The notes: generated from the letters alone by a model not told the origin. Positions 27,871 through 36,489 are shown, numbered from the stretch's first letter. The stretch: 64,000 bases of DNA from Streptomyces sp. NBC_00224 (GCF_041435195.1 NZ_CP108106.1:1116001-1180000); one strand, 5' to 3'. Program-made: numbers and translations.

Positions 27871-28370
27871 AGAGCCGCCGAGGGGCCGTGGCCGCGGCAC
27901 TGGGGATCGCGGGGATCGTCCTCGTGGGCTGCGGCGTCCAGCCGAGCGGAGTGGTGGGCGCGGGCGAGCCGGCGTCCGGGCTGACGCGTGGAATGCGGCT
28001 GTACTTCGCCTCCGACAGCGGACTGCGCGGGGTGCCGCTGCTCGACCGGGAGGTCAAGGACCTCAACGCGGTGGTGAAACTGCTGGCCGTGGGGCCGCCG
28101 CCGGCCGAGCAGCGCGACGGGCTCACCTCGCTCGTCCAGCTCGGCGGCTACACGGTGACCGGAACGGGCACCCGTGTCACGATGCGCCTCGAAGGCCCCT
28201 ATGCGATGTCGGGGCGCGACCAGGGCACGGGCCAGCTGGTGTGCACACTGGCCCGCGCCCAGTCCGTACTCGACCCGAAGACCAGAGCCGACGACGTCCA
28301 GGTGACCATGCGACCGAAGGAGGGCGCCGCCCTGGGCCCCTACCGGTGCGCGGAGTTCCTCAACCGGTGA
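27867..28370 (+). CDS. GerMN-like lipoprotein downstream of two-component system
   Basis: A 167-aa lipoprotein. The signal sequence MKSRRGAVAAALGIAGIVLV ends in a good lipobox (LVGC). The mature part (LYFASDSGLRGVPLLDREVK, then VKLLAVGPPPAEQRDGLTSL) resembles a single GerMN/LpqB-N type domain. GTG overlaps the kinase stop (GTGA). The order regulator-kinase-lipoprotein parallels mtrA-mtrB-lpqB, where LpqB modulates MtrB. A similar accessory role here is an inference. It lacks the beta-propeller of full LpqB. Confidence 0.83.
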   Translation: MKSRRGAVAAALGIAGIVLVGCGVQPSGVVGAGEPASGLTRGMRLYFASDSGLRGVPLLDREVKDLNAVVKLLAVGPPPAEQRDGLTSLVQLGGYTVTGTGTRVTMRLEGPYAMSGRDQGTGQLVCTLARAQSVLDPKTRADDVQVTMRPKEGAALGPYRCAEFLNR

Positions 28371-28505
28371 GGCGGGCGTGCTCACGGCGTTCCCAGGAGC
28401 ACCTTCGCCCGGGCGGCACCACCCGCCTGCACCACATGGGCATGTTTGTCACGTCATGCGGAGTGTTCGGCAAGACTTCCCCCACGTCCTCGCCATAGTG
28501 CGGGC

Positions 28506-29753
28506 ATGACACGAACCCGCTTGTCTGCGCGTCTGCGCACCCGTGCCCGCGCCCGCACGGCCCTGCTGTGTGCCGCGCTCCTCGCCGCCACGGTCCAGAC
28601 CACCGCCGTCTCCCCCGCGTTCGCGGGCGGGCCCGGCCCTGACGACCGCGACTGCGTGAGGACCCGGGGCCCCCTCGACGACCAGGCCCGCGAGATCCTG
28701 GGCATCGCCCGTAGGACCAAGGACGAACTCCACCTCAAGGCCGTACAACTGCGGGTCACCATCGACGGACGCGAGGTCCTCACGGACGCGCTCGGCGAGT
28801 CCATGACCAACGTTCCCGCCGAGCCGGACATGCACTTCCGCGCCGGTTCCGTGGCCTTCGCCCACATCGGCACGGCGCTGCTTCAGCTGGTCGAGGAGGG
28901 GCGGGTCCGCCTCGACGACACCGTGGAGGCCTGGCTGCCCCGTCTGCCCAACGCCCGCAAGATCACCCTGCGGATGCTGGCGACCAACACCACCGGCCTG
29001 CACGACTACGTCACCGACCCGGCCTTCCTCGCCGAGCTCTCAGCGCACCCGTTCCGCCAGTGGACCCCCAAGGAGCTGGTCGGATACCCGCTGCGCCACC
29101 CGTTCTGGTACGCGCCGGGCACCAGCTGGAGCTACTCGCACGCCAACTACGTGCTCCTGGTCGCCGCGCTGGAGAAGATCACCGGCATGCGGATCGACGA
29201 ATTCGTGGAGCGGCGGATCACGGGCCCCCTCGGCCTGCGCGAGACGCAGAACAACTTCACCTCCGACATCCCGCGTCCCGTCCTGCACGCCTTCACCTCC
29301 GAGCGCGGTCTGTACGAGGAGTCGACCTTCTGGAACCCGTCGTGGACCACCGCACCCGGCGCGGTCATCACCACCGACATCTGCGATCTGGCCCGGTCGG
29401 CGCAGGCCATCGGCAGCGGTGAACTCCTCTCGCACCGCGCCTACCGCACCCTCCTCGACCCCGGCACGGTCGGCCTCGGCGGCGCGACCGCGACGTGTCC
29501 CGCCACGGTCTGTCTGAAGCAGACCCCGGCCAAGCACTTCGGTCTCGGTGTCATCGTCATCAACGGATGGGTGCTCCAGAACCCGTCGTTCTCGGGCTAC
29601 GCGGCCATCCAGGCGTACCTCCCGTCCGACCGTCTCGCCATCGCGGTGTCCGCCACCAAGACCGCGACCACGCCCGACGGCAACATGGCCCAACAGGTCG
29701 CCGAGCGCATCGCGGCGGCGCTGGCCCCGGACACCCCCCTGGCGATCGGCTGA
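28506..29753 (+). CDS. Secreted serine beta-lactamase/DD-peptidase-fold protein with altered active site
   Basis: This 415-aa exported protein has a signal peptide (about 1-40, ending PAFA) and the class C beta-lactamase/D-Ala-D-Ala carboxypeptidase fold: RVRLDDTVEAWLP, ITLRMLATNTTGLHDY, FWYAPGTSWSYSHANYVLL, GLRETQNN and a C-terminal HFGLGV. The catalytic SxxK is missing its Lys: the sequence reads GSVAF (S115, F118). The YxN motif reads YSH (Y210, H212). It therefore looks like an inactive or repurposed member, possibly a binder. ATG 28506 directly precedes the signal peptide without a clear Shine-Dalgarno. It ends at a hairpin terminator. Confidence 0.85.
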   Translation: MTRTRLSARLRTRARARTALLCAALLAATVQTTAVSPAFAGGPGPDDRDCVRTRGPLDDQAREILGIARRTKDELHLKAVQLRVTIDGREVLTDALGESMTNVPAEPDMHFRAGSVAFAHIGTALLQLVEEGRVRLDDTVEAWLPRLPNARKITLRMLATNTTGLHDYVTDPAFLAELSAHPFRQWTPKELVGYPLRHPFWYAPGTSWSYSHANYVLLVAALEKITGMRIDEFVERRITGPLGLRETQNNFTSDIPRPVLHAFTSERGLYEESTFWNPSWTTAPGAVITTDICDLARSAQAIGSGELLSHRAYRTLLDPGTVGLGGATATCPATVCLKQTPAKHFGLGVIVINGWVLQNPSFSGYAAIQAYLPSDRLAIAVSATKTATTPDGNMAQQVAERIAAALAPDTPLAIG

Positions 29754-29779
29754 CCAGCACCAAACGGGAACCACCCGCC

Positions 29780-29825
29780 CCGGCAGCACATCTTCATGGG
29801 CATCGGCGCCAAGGTGTGCTGCCGG
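29780..29825 (+). terminator. Hairpin terminator
   Basis: CCGGCAGCACA (29780-29790) pairs with TGTGCTGCCGG (29815-29825), 11 bp, with a 24-nt loop and a following TTT, after the stop at 29753. Confidence 0.6.
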
Positions 29826-29860
29826 TTTCGGGTGGGGTCGGGTCAGCAAGGGGATGAAGC

Positions 29861-30331
29861 ATGTTCGCTGTCGGCGGGGCGTTCGGGGTGGTGTTCGGCT
29901 CGATCGGACTCCTCTTCGCCGCCTTCGGGATCGGAATGCTCGTCCTGGGCGCCCGTAAGAGCTCCGAGTACAAGCGGGTCTTCCACGAGGGGCAGGTGGC
30001 GGAGGCGCGCTGCCTGGAGGCGTACGTGGTGCACCACCACTCCCCCAACGGACCGAGCTCCAGTCAGCGGCGCCTGATCGTGGCGTTCCGGACCGGCGAC
30101 GGCCGGGACGTACGGGCCGAAGTCGTCGCCCGGCAGCCGTATGTGGCGGGGGACGCCGTGCCGGTGCGGTACCTGCCGGAGCGTCCCGAGCGGGCGGTGG
30201 CGGCGGAGGCCACGCCCGGCGTGGGAGTCGTCACCTGCCTCTTCAGCGGGGTGATGGTGATCCTGACCTGCATGGGGCTGTTCTTCGCCGCCATCGGCTT
30301 CGGCGTGGCGGCGTTCATGGGCACGAACTGA
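29861..30331 (+). CDS. DUF3592-type membrane protein
   Basis: A 156-aa small membrane protein. It has an N-terminal helix (FGVVFGSIGLLFAAFGIGML), a soluble beta-rich loop (RLIVAFRTGDGRDVRAEVV, AGDAVPVRYLPERPERA) and a C-terminal helix (VMVILTCMGLFFAAIGFGV). The YLPERPERA motif with two flanking helices is the DUF3592 pattern. ATG at 29861 follows AAGGGGATGAAGC. Function is unknown. It is convergent with the decayed Mrr fragment. Confidence 0.85.
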   Translation: MFAVGGAFGVVFGSIGLLFAAFGIGMLVLGARKSSEYKRVFHEGQVAEARCLEAYVVHHHSPNGPSSSQRRLIVAFRTGDGRDVRAEVVARQPYVAGDAVPVRYLPERPERAVAAEATPGVGVVTCLFSGVMVILTCMGLFFAAIGFGVAAFMGTN

Positions 30332-30424
30332 CGCGGCGGCTCCCGCGGTGTCCGGTACGCGGCCCCACGCGAAGCGGTCTCGCGCCAGCGCGGGGTCCGG
30401 CGGCGCCCGGGGCCTGCGCCCGCC

Positions 30425-30800
30425 CCGCTGAGGGGCAGGAGCGAGTTGAGGGGCGCACCGCTGTTCCAGGAGCCGAACAGGTCGCGGTTGAGGGCCGTGA
30501 TGTTGTGCTTGAGGGCGAGCTGGCCGGCGTCCCTGCTGTATTCGCAGGTGGCCACGAACAAGGCAACGTCTGCCTTGTGTTCGGCGAAGGCCATGCCGAC
30601 GAACTTCTGCATGTCGCCGCTGGGGACTTTTCGGTGCGGGGCATAGTGCTTGACCTGCACGGCCAGGCGGCGGCCGTCGGGCAGGCAGCCGAGGATGTCG
30701 GCGGCCAGGTCCCCGGCGCCGCCGACGACCCTCACCTTGGTGCAGCCGTCGCGCCTGCACAGTTCGGCGACGTACTGCGGGACTGTTTCCGCGTCATCCC
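30425..30800 (-). pseudogene. Fragment of an Mrr-like restriction endonuclease
   Basis: The minus frame encodes VPQYVAELCRRDGCTKVRVV, GGAGDLAADILGCLPDGRRL, AVQVKHYAPHRKVPSGD and ALFVATCEYSRDAGQLALKH, ending near GSWNSGAP. This is the catalytic core of Mrr-type nucleases, with Asp and QVK as the D/QxK metal site. The protein has no proper beginning or end. Upstream the frame closes inside the TetR gene, the first GTG (30735) falls within the fold, and downstream it runs without a stop into antisense of the DUF3592 gene. I read it as a decayed remnant of a longer gene. A short functional nuclease is less likely. Confidence 0.6.
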
Positions 30801-31387
30801 CGCCCAGCCCCCGCAGCCAACCCGAACAGCTGCTTCAGCGCCGCGAACGCCGCCTCGCGGTCCACCAGGCCGTCGAGGTTGTGCAGCGTGTGCAGGCCTA
30901 TGCCGGTGCCGAAGACGATCGAGGCCAGGCTCTTCGCGTCGGGGAGCCCGGGGGTGTCCTGGATGATGCGCTCCAGGTAGCCGATCCACACCTGCCGCGT
31001 GCGTTCGTACCCCTCGACGTAGGCGTCCCGCAGGGGGCCCTCGTCCCGTAGGACCTCCGGCAGGACCGTCGCGAACACGCGGCCGCACGGGGCGTCGACC
31101 ACAGCTAGATGCGCGTCCACGAGGGCGTCGAACGACAGCGGGCCGGAGTGCGGCAGCCGTCGGCCGTACTCCTCCTCGGCCGTACGGAAGGCGAGTTCGA
31201 TCACTTCGACGATCAGGCCGTCCTTCGAGCCGAAGTGCCAGGCGACCGAGCCCCGGCTGATGCCCGCCCGGTCGGCGACCGCCTGTACGGACGCGGCCCT
31301 CGGGCCGGCCTCGGCCACCAGTTCCGTCGCCGCCCGAAGCAGACGGCGGCGGCTCTCCCGCGCGGACTCCTCACGACGACCGGTCAT
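30794..31387 (-). CDS. TetR family transcriptional regulator
   Basis: This 197-aa repressor has an N-terminal TetR helix-turn-helix (RRRLLRAATELVAEAGPRAA, VADRAGISRGSVAWHFGSKD) and an all-helical ligand domain. The ATG at 31387 begins MTGRREESARE. It is divergent from the FAH/thiolase/ligase/cyclase operon with 219 bp between. Palindromes at 31503-31526 probably bind it. The ligand may be an acyl-CoA or ring metabolite of that pathway. Its stop coincides with the beginning of the Mrr fragment. Confidence 0.92.
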   Translation of the reverse strand: MTGRREESARESRRRLLRAATELVAEAGPRAASVQAVADRAGISRGSVAWHFGSKDGLIVEVIELAFRTAEEEYGRRLPHSGPLSFDALVDAHLAVVDAPCGRVFATVLPEVLRDEGPLRDAYVEGYERTRQVWIGYLERIIQDTPGLPDAKSLASIVFGTGIGLHTLHNLDGLVDREAAFAALKQLFGLAAGAGRG

Positions 31388-31502
31388 GCGGCGGATTGTT
31401 CCACAAGGGGCGCGGCCTCCCCAGACCCTCGGCCCGGGCACTCCACCCAACACCCCCGCCGGACACCGATCATGTGCGAAGTCTTGACGGCCTGTGTCAG
31501 CC

Positions 31503-31526
31503 GTCCAACGATTGGACCGCTGTCCA
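31503..31526. promoter_or_regulatory. Overlapping palindromes, probable TetR operator
   Basis: GTCCAACGATTGGAC (31503-31517) is a perfect 6-bp repeat around CGA. Its right arm is reused in TGGAC-CGCT-GTCCA (31513-31526). Three alternating GTCCA half-sites suit two cooperating TetR dimers in the divergent promoter. Confidence 0.6.
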
Positions 31527-31606
31527 GTATTCGCGGGTGACTCGCCCCGCCGATCGCGTTCTCGCCGTACACGTTCCGAACCACCGACCGCACGATGGGA
31601 GACGTC

Positions 31607-32647
31607 ATGCGCCTGGTCACGTTCGTGAGGAAGAACCAGACGGAACAGAAGGAGCAGAAGCAACAACTGAGCAAGGAGCAACTGAGCCTGGAGTCCGTCG
31701 GGGTGCTGCTCGACGGGGACTCGACCGTCCTCAGCCTCGCCGCCGCCGCTCCCGGAGAAGCGGCCTTCGGCTCCATGCTCGCCCTGATCGAGTCCGGTGA
31801 CGAGGGGCTGCGCCGGGCCCAGGATCTGTGTGAACTCCGGCCCGGTCAGGCCCTGTTGGCCGCGGAGGACATCGCTCTGCGGGCGCCCCTGCCGCGCCCG
31901 GCCCGGCTGCGCGACTGCGGGCTGTTCATCGCCCATCTGGAGTCGGGGCTGCGCGAGCTGGCCCGGCGCTCCTCGGCCGGGGCCGAGGATCCCGACGCCG
32001 AGTTCCAACGGCTCATGGCCAGTGGCCGGTTCGACCTGAACCCGCTCTTCCGCGAGCGGGTCATGTACTACACGGCCGACCACCTCTCGGTGAGCGGGCC
32101 CGAGGACGTGATCACCGCACCCACCGGGGCGAAGGAGCTCGACTTCGAGCTGGAGTTCGCCGCCGTGGTGGGCCGGACCGGCCGCGAGGTGAAGCCCGGC
32201 GCGGCGCGCGAGCACATCTTCGGCTACACCGTGTTCAACGACTGGAGCGCCCGCGACCTCCAGATGCTGCTGATGCCGGCGGGCGTGGGCCCCTGCGAGG
32301 GCAAGGACTTCGCCGGTTCCAACACGCTCGGGCCGTGCATCGTCACCCGCGACGAGCTCACCGACCCGTACGCGCTGACGATGACCGCCCGGGTCAACGG
32401 CCAGGAGTGGTCGCGCGGCGGCACCAACGGCATGCACCACAGCTTCGAGGACGCGATCGTGCACCTCAGCCGGGACCGGGCGGTGCACCCGGGCGACGTC
32501 ATCGGCTCCGGAACGGTCCCCTCCGGCACCGGGTTCGACCTGGCACGGTCGCTCAAGGACGGGGACGTGGTCGAGCTGGAGGTCGAGGGGATCGGCGTCC
32601 TGCGCAACACCGTCCGCGTGCCCGCGCTCCCCTCGAACGACTCATGA
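31607..32647 (+). CDS. Fumarylacetoacetate hydrolase family protein
   Basis: A 346-aa FAH-fold enzyme, metal-dependent, hydrolysing or decarboxylating 2-keto or beta-diketone acids. Core motifs: KELDFELEFAAVVGRTGREV (acidic metal ligands), GYTVFNDWSARDLQ, GKDFAGSNTLGPCIVT, GGTNGMHHSFEDAIVHLSRD and GDVIGSGTVPSGTGFD. The N-terminal domain carries an unusual Lys/Gln/Glu-rich insert (KNQTEQKEQKQQLSKEQL, about residues 8-25), much lower in GC than its surroundings. ATG 31607 has GGGAG upstream; an ATG at 31595 is in frame. The stop overlaps the thiolase start (ATGA). It is the first gene of a TetR-controlled catabolic operon. Confidence 0.9.
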   Translation: MRLVTFVRKNQTEQKEQKQQLSKEQLSLESVGVLLDGDSTVLSLAAAAPGEAAFGSMLALIESGDEGLRRAQDLCELRPGQALLAAEDIALRAPLPRPARLRDCGLFIAHLESGLRELARRSSAGAEDPDAEFQRLMASGRFDLNPLFRERVMYYTADHLSVSGPEDVITAPTGAKELDFELEFAAVVGRTGREVKPGAAREHIFGYTVFNDWSARDLQMLLMPAGVGPCEGKDFAGSNTLGPCIVTRDELTDPYALTMTARVNGQEWSRGGTNGMHHSFEDAIVHLSRDRAVHPGDVIGSGTVPSGTGFDLARSLKDGDVVELEVEGIGVLRNTVRVPALPSNDS

Positions 32648-33888
32648 CCGACGCGTACGTCCTCGCCGTGGGCCGCACCCCGTACGGCAGGTTCCCCGAG
32701 CTCGGTGTCGGCGCGCTGGCCCGCGAGGCTCTCGCGCTGTGTCTGGCCGACGCCGCGGCCGGATCCTCGGTGGTCGACGGGGTGTTCTTCGCCAACGCCA
32801 CCCAAGGGGCGCTGGAGGCACAGCATTTGATACGGGGTCAGGTCGCCTTGCGCGGCACCGCCCTCGAAGGGGTGCCGGTCTTCAACGTCGAGAACGCCTG
32901 CGCCAGTGGTGCCACGGCCTTCCACCTGGCCGCCACCGCCGTACGGGCCGGGGAGATGGACGTCGCCCTCGCGCTCGGCGCCGAGAAGATGTACGGCGCC
33001 GACGAGACGCGCACCACCGAGGCCTTCCACGGCGGACTGGACGTCGCCCGCTGGGAGGCCGAGCTCAAGGCGCTGCGGGACGCCGCGGGGGCCGAGACCG
33101 CACCGCCCGGACGGCGTTCGGTGTTCATGGACGTCTACGCGGCGCTCGCCGCCCACTACCGGCGCCGCTTCCCCGAGTGCACCGCCCGTCGGCTCGCCGC
33201 CGTCACCGCCAAGAACCGGCGGCACGGCTCCCTCAACCGCGATGCCGCCCTCCGCACCCCGCTCACGGTCGACGACGTGCTGGCCGCACGCGAGATCGCG
33301 GCGCCGCTGACGCTCCCCATGTGCGCGCCGATCGGCGACGGCGCGGCAGCGGCCCTGGTCTGCTCGGCGGCGGCGGCGCGCCGGATCGGCGTTCTGCGCG
33401 CCGTGGGGATCCGGGCGAGCGTGGTCACCTCCGGCTCGGGCCGGGCCCTGGACGACGAGGAACGGCAGATCACCCGCCGCGCCTCGGCCACCGCCTATGA
33501 GCGCGCGGGGCTCGGGCCCGCCGACGTCTCGCTCGCCGAGGTCCACGACGCGACGGCGATCGGTGAAGTGCTCCAGTTGGAAGCCCTCCGGCTGGTCGGT
33601 CCCGGTGAGGGCGCGCTCGCGGCCGAGCGCGGCGAGACGGCACTCGGCGGCCGCCTCCCGGTCAACACCTCGGGCGGTCTGGAGTGCAACGGCCATCCCG
33701 TCGGGGCCACCGGGATCGGGCAGATCGCGGAGCTCACCACGCAGTTGCGCGGCGAGGCCGGTGCGCGCCAGGTGCCCGGCGCCCGGATCGGTCTCGCCGA
33801 GAACGGCGGCGGATTCCTGGGCTTCGAGGAGGCGGCCGCCGCGGTCGTCGTCCTGGAGGCCCCGTCAGGGGTGGGGAGGCTGCCGTGA
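32644..33888 (+). CDS. Thiolase family protein (SCP2/lipid-transfer type)
   Basis: A 414-aa thiolase-fold enzyme that probably cleaves or forms a beta-ketoacyl-CoA. The catalytic Cys lies in VENACASGATAFHLA. The C-terminal active-site loops are NTSGGLECNGHPVGATGIGQ (His) and LAENGGGFLGFEEA. The latter replaces the usual CxGGGxG, as in SCP2-type thiolases. ATG overlaps the FAH stop and GTGA overlaps the ligase start. The operon suggests activation of an acid by the ligase, then thiolytic shortening. Confidence 0.9.
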   Translation: MTDAYVLAVGRTPYGRFPELGVGALAREALALCLADAAAGSSVVDGVFFANATQGALEAQHLIRGQVALRGTALEGVPVFNVENACASGATAFHLAATAVRAGEMDVALALGAEKMYGADETRTTEAFHGGLDVARWEAELKALRDAAGAETAPPGRRSVFMDVYAALAAHYRRRFPECTARRLAAVTAKNRRHGSLNRDAALRTPLTVDDVLAAREIAAPLTLPMCAPIGDGAAAALVCSAAAARRIGVLRAVGIRASVVTSGSGRALDDEERQITRRASATAYERAGLGPADVSLAEVHDATAIGEVLQLEALRLVGPGEGALAAERGETALGGRLPVNTSGGLECNGHPVGATGIGQIAELTTQLRGEAGARQVPGARIGLAENGGGFLGFEEAAAAVVVLEAPSGVGRLP

Positions 33889-35462
33889 ACCAGACCGTGG
33901 AACCGACGTCCAATGGCCCGGCGAACATCGCGGACCTGCTGCACCGGGCGGCCGCCGCGACCCCGGACGCCCCCGCGGTGTGCGAGGGTGCGACCGTACT
34001 GCGCAACTATCGCCGGCTCGCCGAGCGTGCACGGGCGATCGGGGCCGCGCTGGTGCGCGAGTACGGTCTGCGTCCCGGCGACCGGGTCGCACTGGCGATG
34101 CGCAACACTCCGTACTATCCGGAGATCCTGTTCGGCGTCTGGTGGGCCGGGCTGGTGGCGACGCCCATGAACGCGCGCCTGCACCCCAAGGAGTTCGCCC
34201 AGCAGATCGAGGACTGCGCGGCCCGGCTGTGCGTCGCCACGGACGAGCTGGCCGGTTCACTGCGCGAACAGGGCCTGGGGAGCGCGGCGTTGACCGAGGC
34301 CGCCGAGCTGGCGCGTACGGCGCCGGATGAGGCGTCCGGGCCTCCGGCGTCCGTGCGCCCCGACGATCCGGCGTGGCTGTTCTACACGAGCGGTACCACC
34401 GGCCAGCCCAAGGGCGCGACGCTCACCCACCGCAATGTCATGGCGGCGACCGGGAGCGCGCTCGCCGACATCGGCCCGGGCCTGGACGCGGCTCTGCTTC
34501 ACCTCGCGCCGCTGTCCCACGCGGGCGGCCTCTTCGGCCTGGCGGCCGTCGCCCGCTCCCGTCCCCAGGTGTTCCCGCGGGGCGGTCCGGTGGACGCGCG
34601 GAGCCTGGGCGAGTCGCTGCGCGCCTTCGGTCCCGCGGTGTTCTTCGCGGTGCCGACCATGCTGCGCCGACTGCTCGACCCCGCGTTGCTGCCGGACGAA
34701 CTGGTCGGTCAGGTCCACCACATCCTCTACGGTGGCGCTCCGATGTACGCCGAGGACCTGCGGCAGGTCATCGCCCGCTTCGGGCCCCAGCGGCTGTGGC
34801 AAGGGTACGGCCAGGGCGAGTCCCCCGCCACGATCACCCATCTGCGGCCCGGGGACCACCGGGGAGACGACGCCGAGGCGCTCGGGCGCCGGCTGGCGAG
34901 CGTCGGCCGCGCGCGCACCGGCGTCGAGGTACGGGTGGTGGACGCGGCGGGGCGGGAGCTGCCGCCCGGGACCAACGGCGAGGTGATCGTCCGGGGCGCG
35001 ACCGTGATGGCGGGCTACTGGAACAACCCGGAGGCCACCGCCCGTACGCTGCGCGACGGTTGGCTGCACACCGGCGACCTCGGACGGTTCGACGCGGACG
35101 GTTTCCTCACCCTCGTCGACCGCGCCAAGGACCTGATCATCGCCGGGGGCTCCAACATCTATCCGCGCGAGGTGGAGGAAGCCCTCCTGCGCCATCCCGC
35201 GGTCGCCGAAACCGCCGTGGTGGGGGCTCCCGACCCCGAATGGGGTGAACTGCCCGCCGCCTTCGTGGTCCTCGCCCCCGGACGTACGGCGACGGCCGAC
35301 GAGCTCGACCGCCACTGTCTCGCGCACATCGCACGATTCAAGCGGCCGCGCGACTTCCGCTTCATGGCCGCGCTGCCCAAGAACTCCTACGGAAAGGTGC
35401 TCAAGACCGAACTCAGGGCACTGATCGCCGGATCCCCGGACACCGAACACGGAAGAGGCTGA
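33885..35462 (+). CDS. Acyl-CoA synthetase (AMP-forming)
   Basis: This 525-aa adenylate-forming ligase activates a carboxylic acid to its CoA thioester. Motifs: WLFYTSGTTGQPKGATLTHR (P-loop), YGGAPMY, LWQGYGQGESPATITHL, GWLHTGDLGRFD, DRAKDLIIAGGSNIYPREVE and the late Lys in KNSYGKVLKTE. Length and motifs fit medium/long-chain or aryl-CoA ligases. GTG start overlaps the thiolase stop. The cyclase gene follows after 6 nt. The substrate is unknown, but an aromatic or cyclic acid suits the FAH and cyclase partners. Confidence 0.93.
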   Translation: MNQTVEPTSNGPANIADLLHRAAAATPDAPAVCEGATVLRNYRRLAERARAIGAALVREYGLRPGDRVALAMRNTPYYPEILFGVWWAGLVATPMNARLHPKEFAQQIEDCAARLCVATDELAGSLREQGLGSAALTEAAELARTAPDEASGPPASVRPDDPAWLFYTSGTTGQPKGATLTHRNVMAATGSALADIGPGLDAALLHLAPLSHAGGLFGLAAVARSRPQVFPRGGPVDARSLGESLRAFGPAVFFAVPTMLRRLLDPALLPDELVGQVHHILYGGAPMYAEDLRQVIARFGPQRLWQGYGQGESPATITHLRPGDHRGDDAEALGRRLASVGRARTGVEVRVVDAAGRELPPGTNGEVIVRGATVMAGYWNNPEATARTLRDGWLHTGDLGRFDADGFLTLVDRAKDLIIAGGSNIYPREVEEALLRHPAVAETAVVGAPDPEWGELPAAFVVLAPGRTATADELDRHCLAHIARFKRPRDFRFMAALPKNSYGKVLKTELRALIAGSPDTEHGRG

Positions 35463-35468
35463 GCTGAG

Positions 35469-36269
35469 ATGAGCCGCATCGTCGACCTGACCTCCCCCCT
35501 CGACCCCCACGACCTCGACCTCGTACCACCCGACATGCCCGATCTGGCGCTGGTGATCGCGCCCAAGATCGACTATCACACCCATGACGCCTGGGGCCGC
35601 GAGTTCATGGTCGCGTCCTTCGGCTGCGACCCCGACGACCTCCCGGCCCGTGAGGGACCGGCGGGCGAGGTCATGCACGAGATCAGCACGCACTGCGGTA
35701 CGCACGTGGACGCGCCGCTGCACAGCGGGCGCCTGTGCGAGGGCCGCCCCTCCCGCACCATCAGCGACATCACACTCGACGAGCTGTACCGCCCGGGCAT
35801 GGTGCTCGACGTGCGCCCCTGGGTCAGACCGGGCGAGGCCATCCCCGTCGAGGCGCTGGAGCAGGCTGTGAAGGCCAACGGCCGGGACATCCAGGACGGC
35901 GACGCGATCCTGATCCGTACCGGGCAGGAGCGCTACCGCCTGGGCGAGCCGCAGTACTTCGACTACCCCGGTATGTCGGGCGCCGGCACCCGCTATCTCA
36001 CCGGCAGGGGAGCGACGATCCTGGGCACGGACGCGATCGGCTGGGACCGTCCGATCCCGAGGATGCGCCAGGCGTTCCAGGAGACAGGTGACGCCGGGCA
36101 CATCTGGGACGGCCACTACGCGATCCAGGACAAGGAAGCGCTGATCGTCCAGCAGCTGGTGAACCTGGGCGCGCTCCCCCCGACCGGTTTCATGGTCGGC
36201 TTCTTCCCGCTCAAGCTCACCGGTACGAGTGCCTCACCCACCCGGGCCGTCGCCTTCCTCCCCGAGTAG
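35469..36269 (+). CDS. Cyclase family protein (KynB/isatin-hydrolase-like metal hydrolase)
   Basis: This 266-aa member of the PF04199 cyclase family is a metal-dependent amide or lactone hydrolase. The signature STHCGTHVDAPLH supplies the HxGTHxDxPxH metal site. Other motifs are ILIRTGQERY and GATILGTDAIGWDRP. ATG 35469 follows GAGGCTGAGCTGAG. Last gene of the TetR-controlled operon; a strong terminator begins 8 nt after its stop. With FAH, thiolase and ligase it suggests ring opening and chain breakdown of a cyclic acid, but the compound cannot be named. Confidence 0.9.
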   Translation: MSRIVDLTSPLDPHDLDLVPPDMPDLALVIAPKIDYHTHDAWGREFMVASFGCDPDDLPAREGPAGEVMHEISTHCGTHVDAPLHSGRLCEGRPSRTISDITLDELYRPGMVLDVRPWVRPGEAIPVEALEQAVKANGRDIQDGDAILIRTGQERYRLGEPQYFDYPGMSGAGTRYLTGRGATILGTDAIGWDRPIPRMRQAFQETGDAGHIWDGHYAIQDKEALIVQQLVNLGALPPTGFMVGFFPLKLTGTSASPTRAVAFLPE

Positions 36270-36276
36270 GGCGACC

Positions 36277-36312
36277 GCGGCCGTGCGGACCGCACTCCGC
36301 ACGGCCGCTTTT
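36277..36312 (+). terminator. Rho-independent terminator
   Basis: GCGGCCGTGCGG (36277-36288) pairs perfectly with CCGCACGGCCGC (36297-36308), 12 bp, 8-nt loop, followed by TTTT. It closes the catabolic operon. Confidence 0.9.
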
Positions 36313-36489
36313 CCGTACCGGCTGACCCGCTGGATTTCCGGACCACGCAAAAAGCGTCACATTCGAACCGTCTCGCACGACGCCATGGGAGCCCGCCACT
36401 CACCGGCAGCCGGGAATTACCGGGCCCGCGGGGCCGAATGTGGTGCCGGTCACCTGGCCGGATGTCAACTCTCCGGTACCGGTGACGCG

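Noticed and set aside
30064..30424. Continuation of the Mrr frame to 30064 as a longer C-terminal domain
   Set aside because: That stretch is the antisense of the DUF3592 gene and loses all family resemblance after GSWNSGAP.
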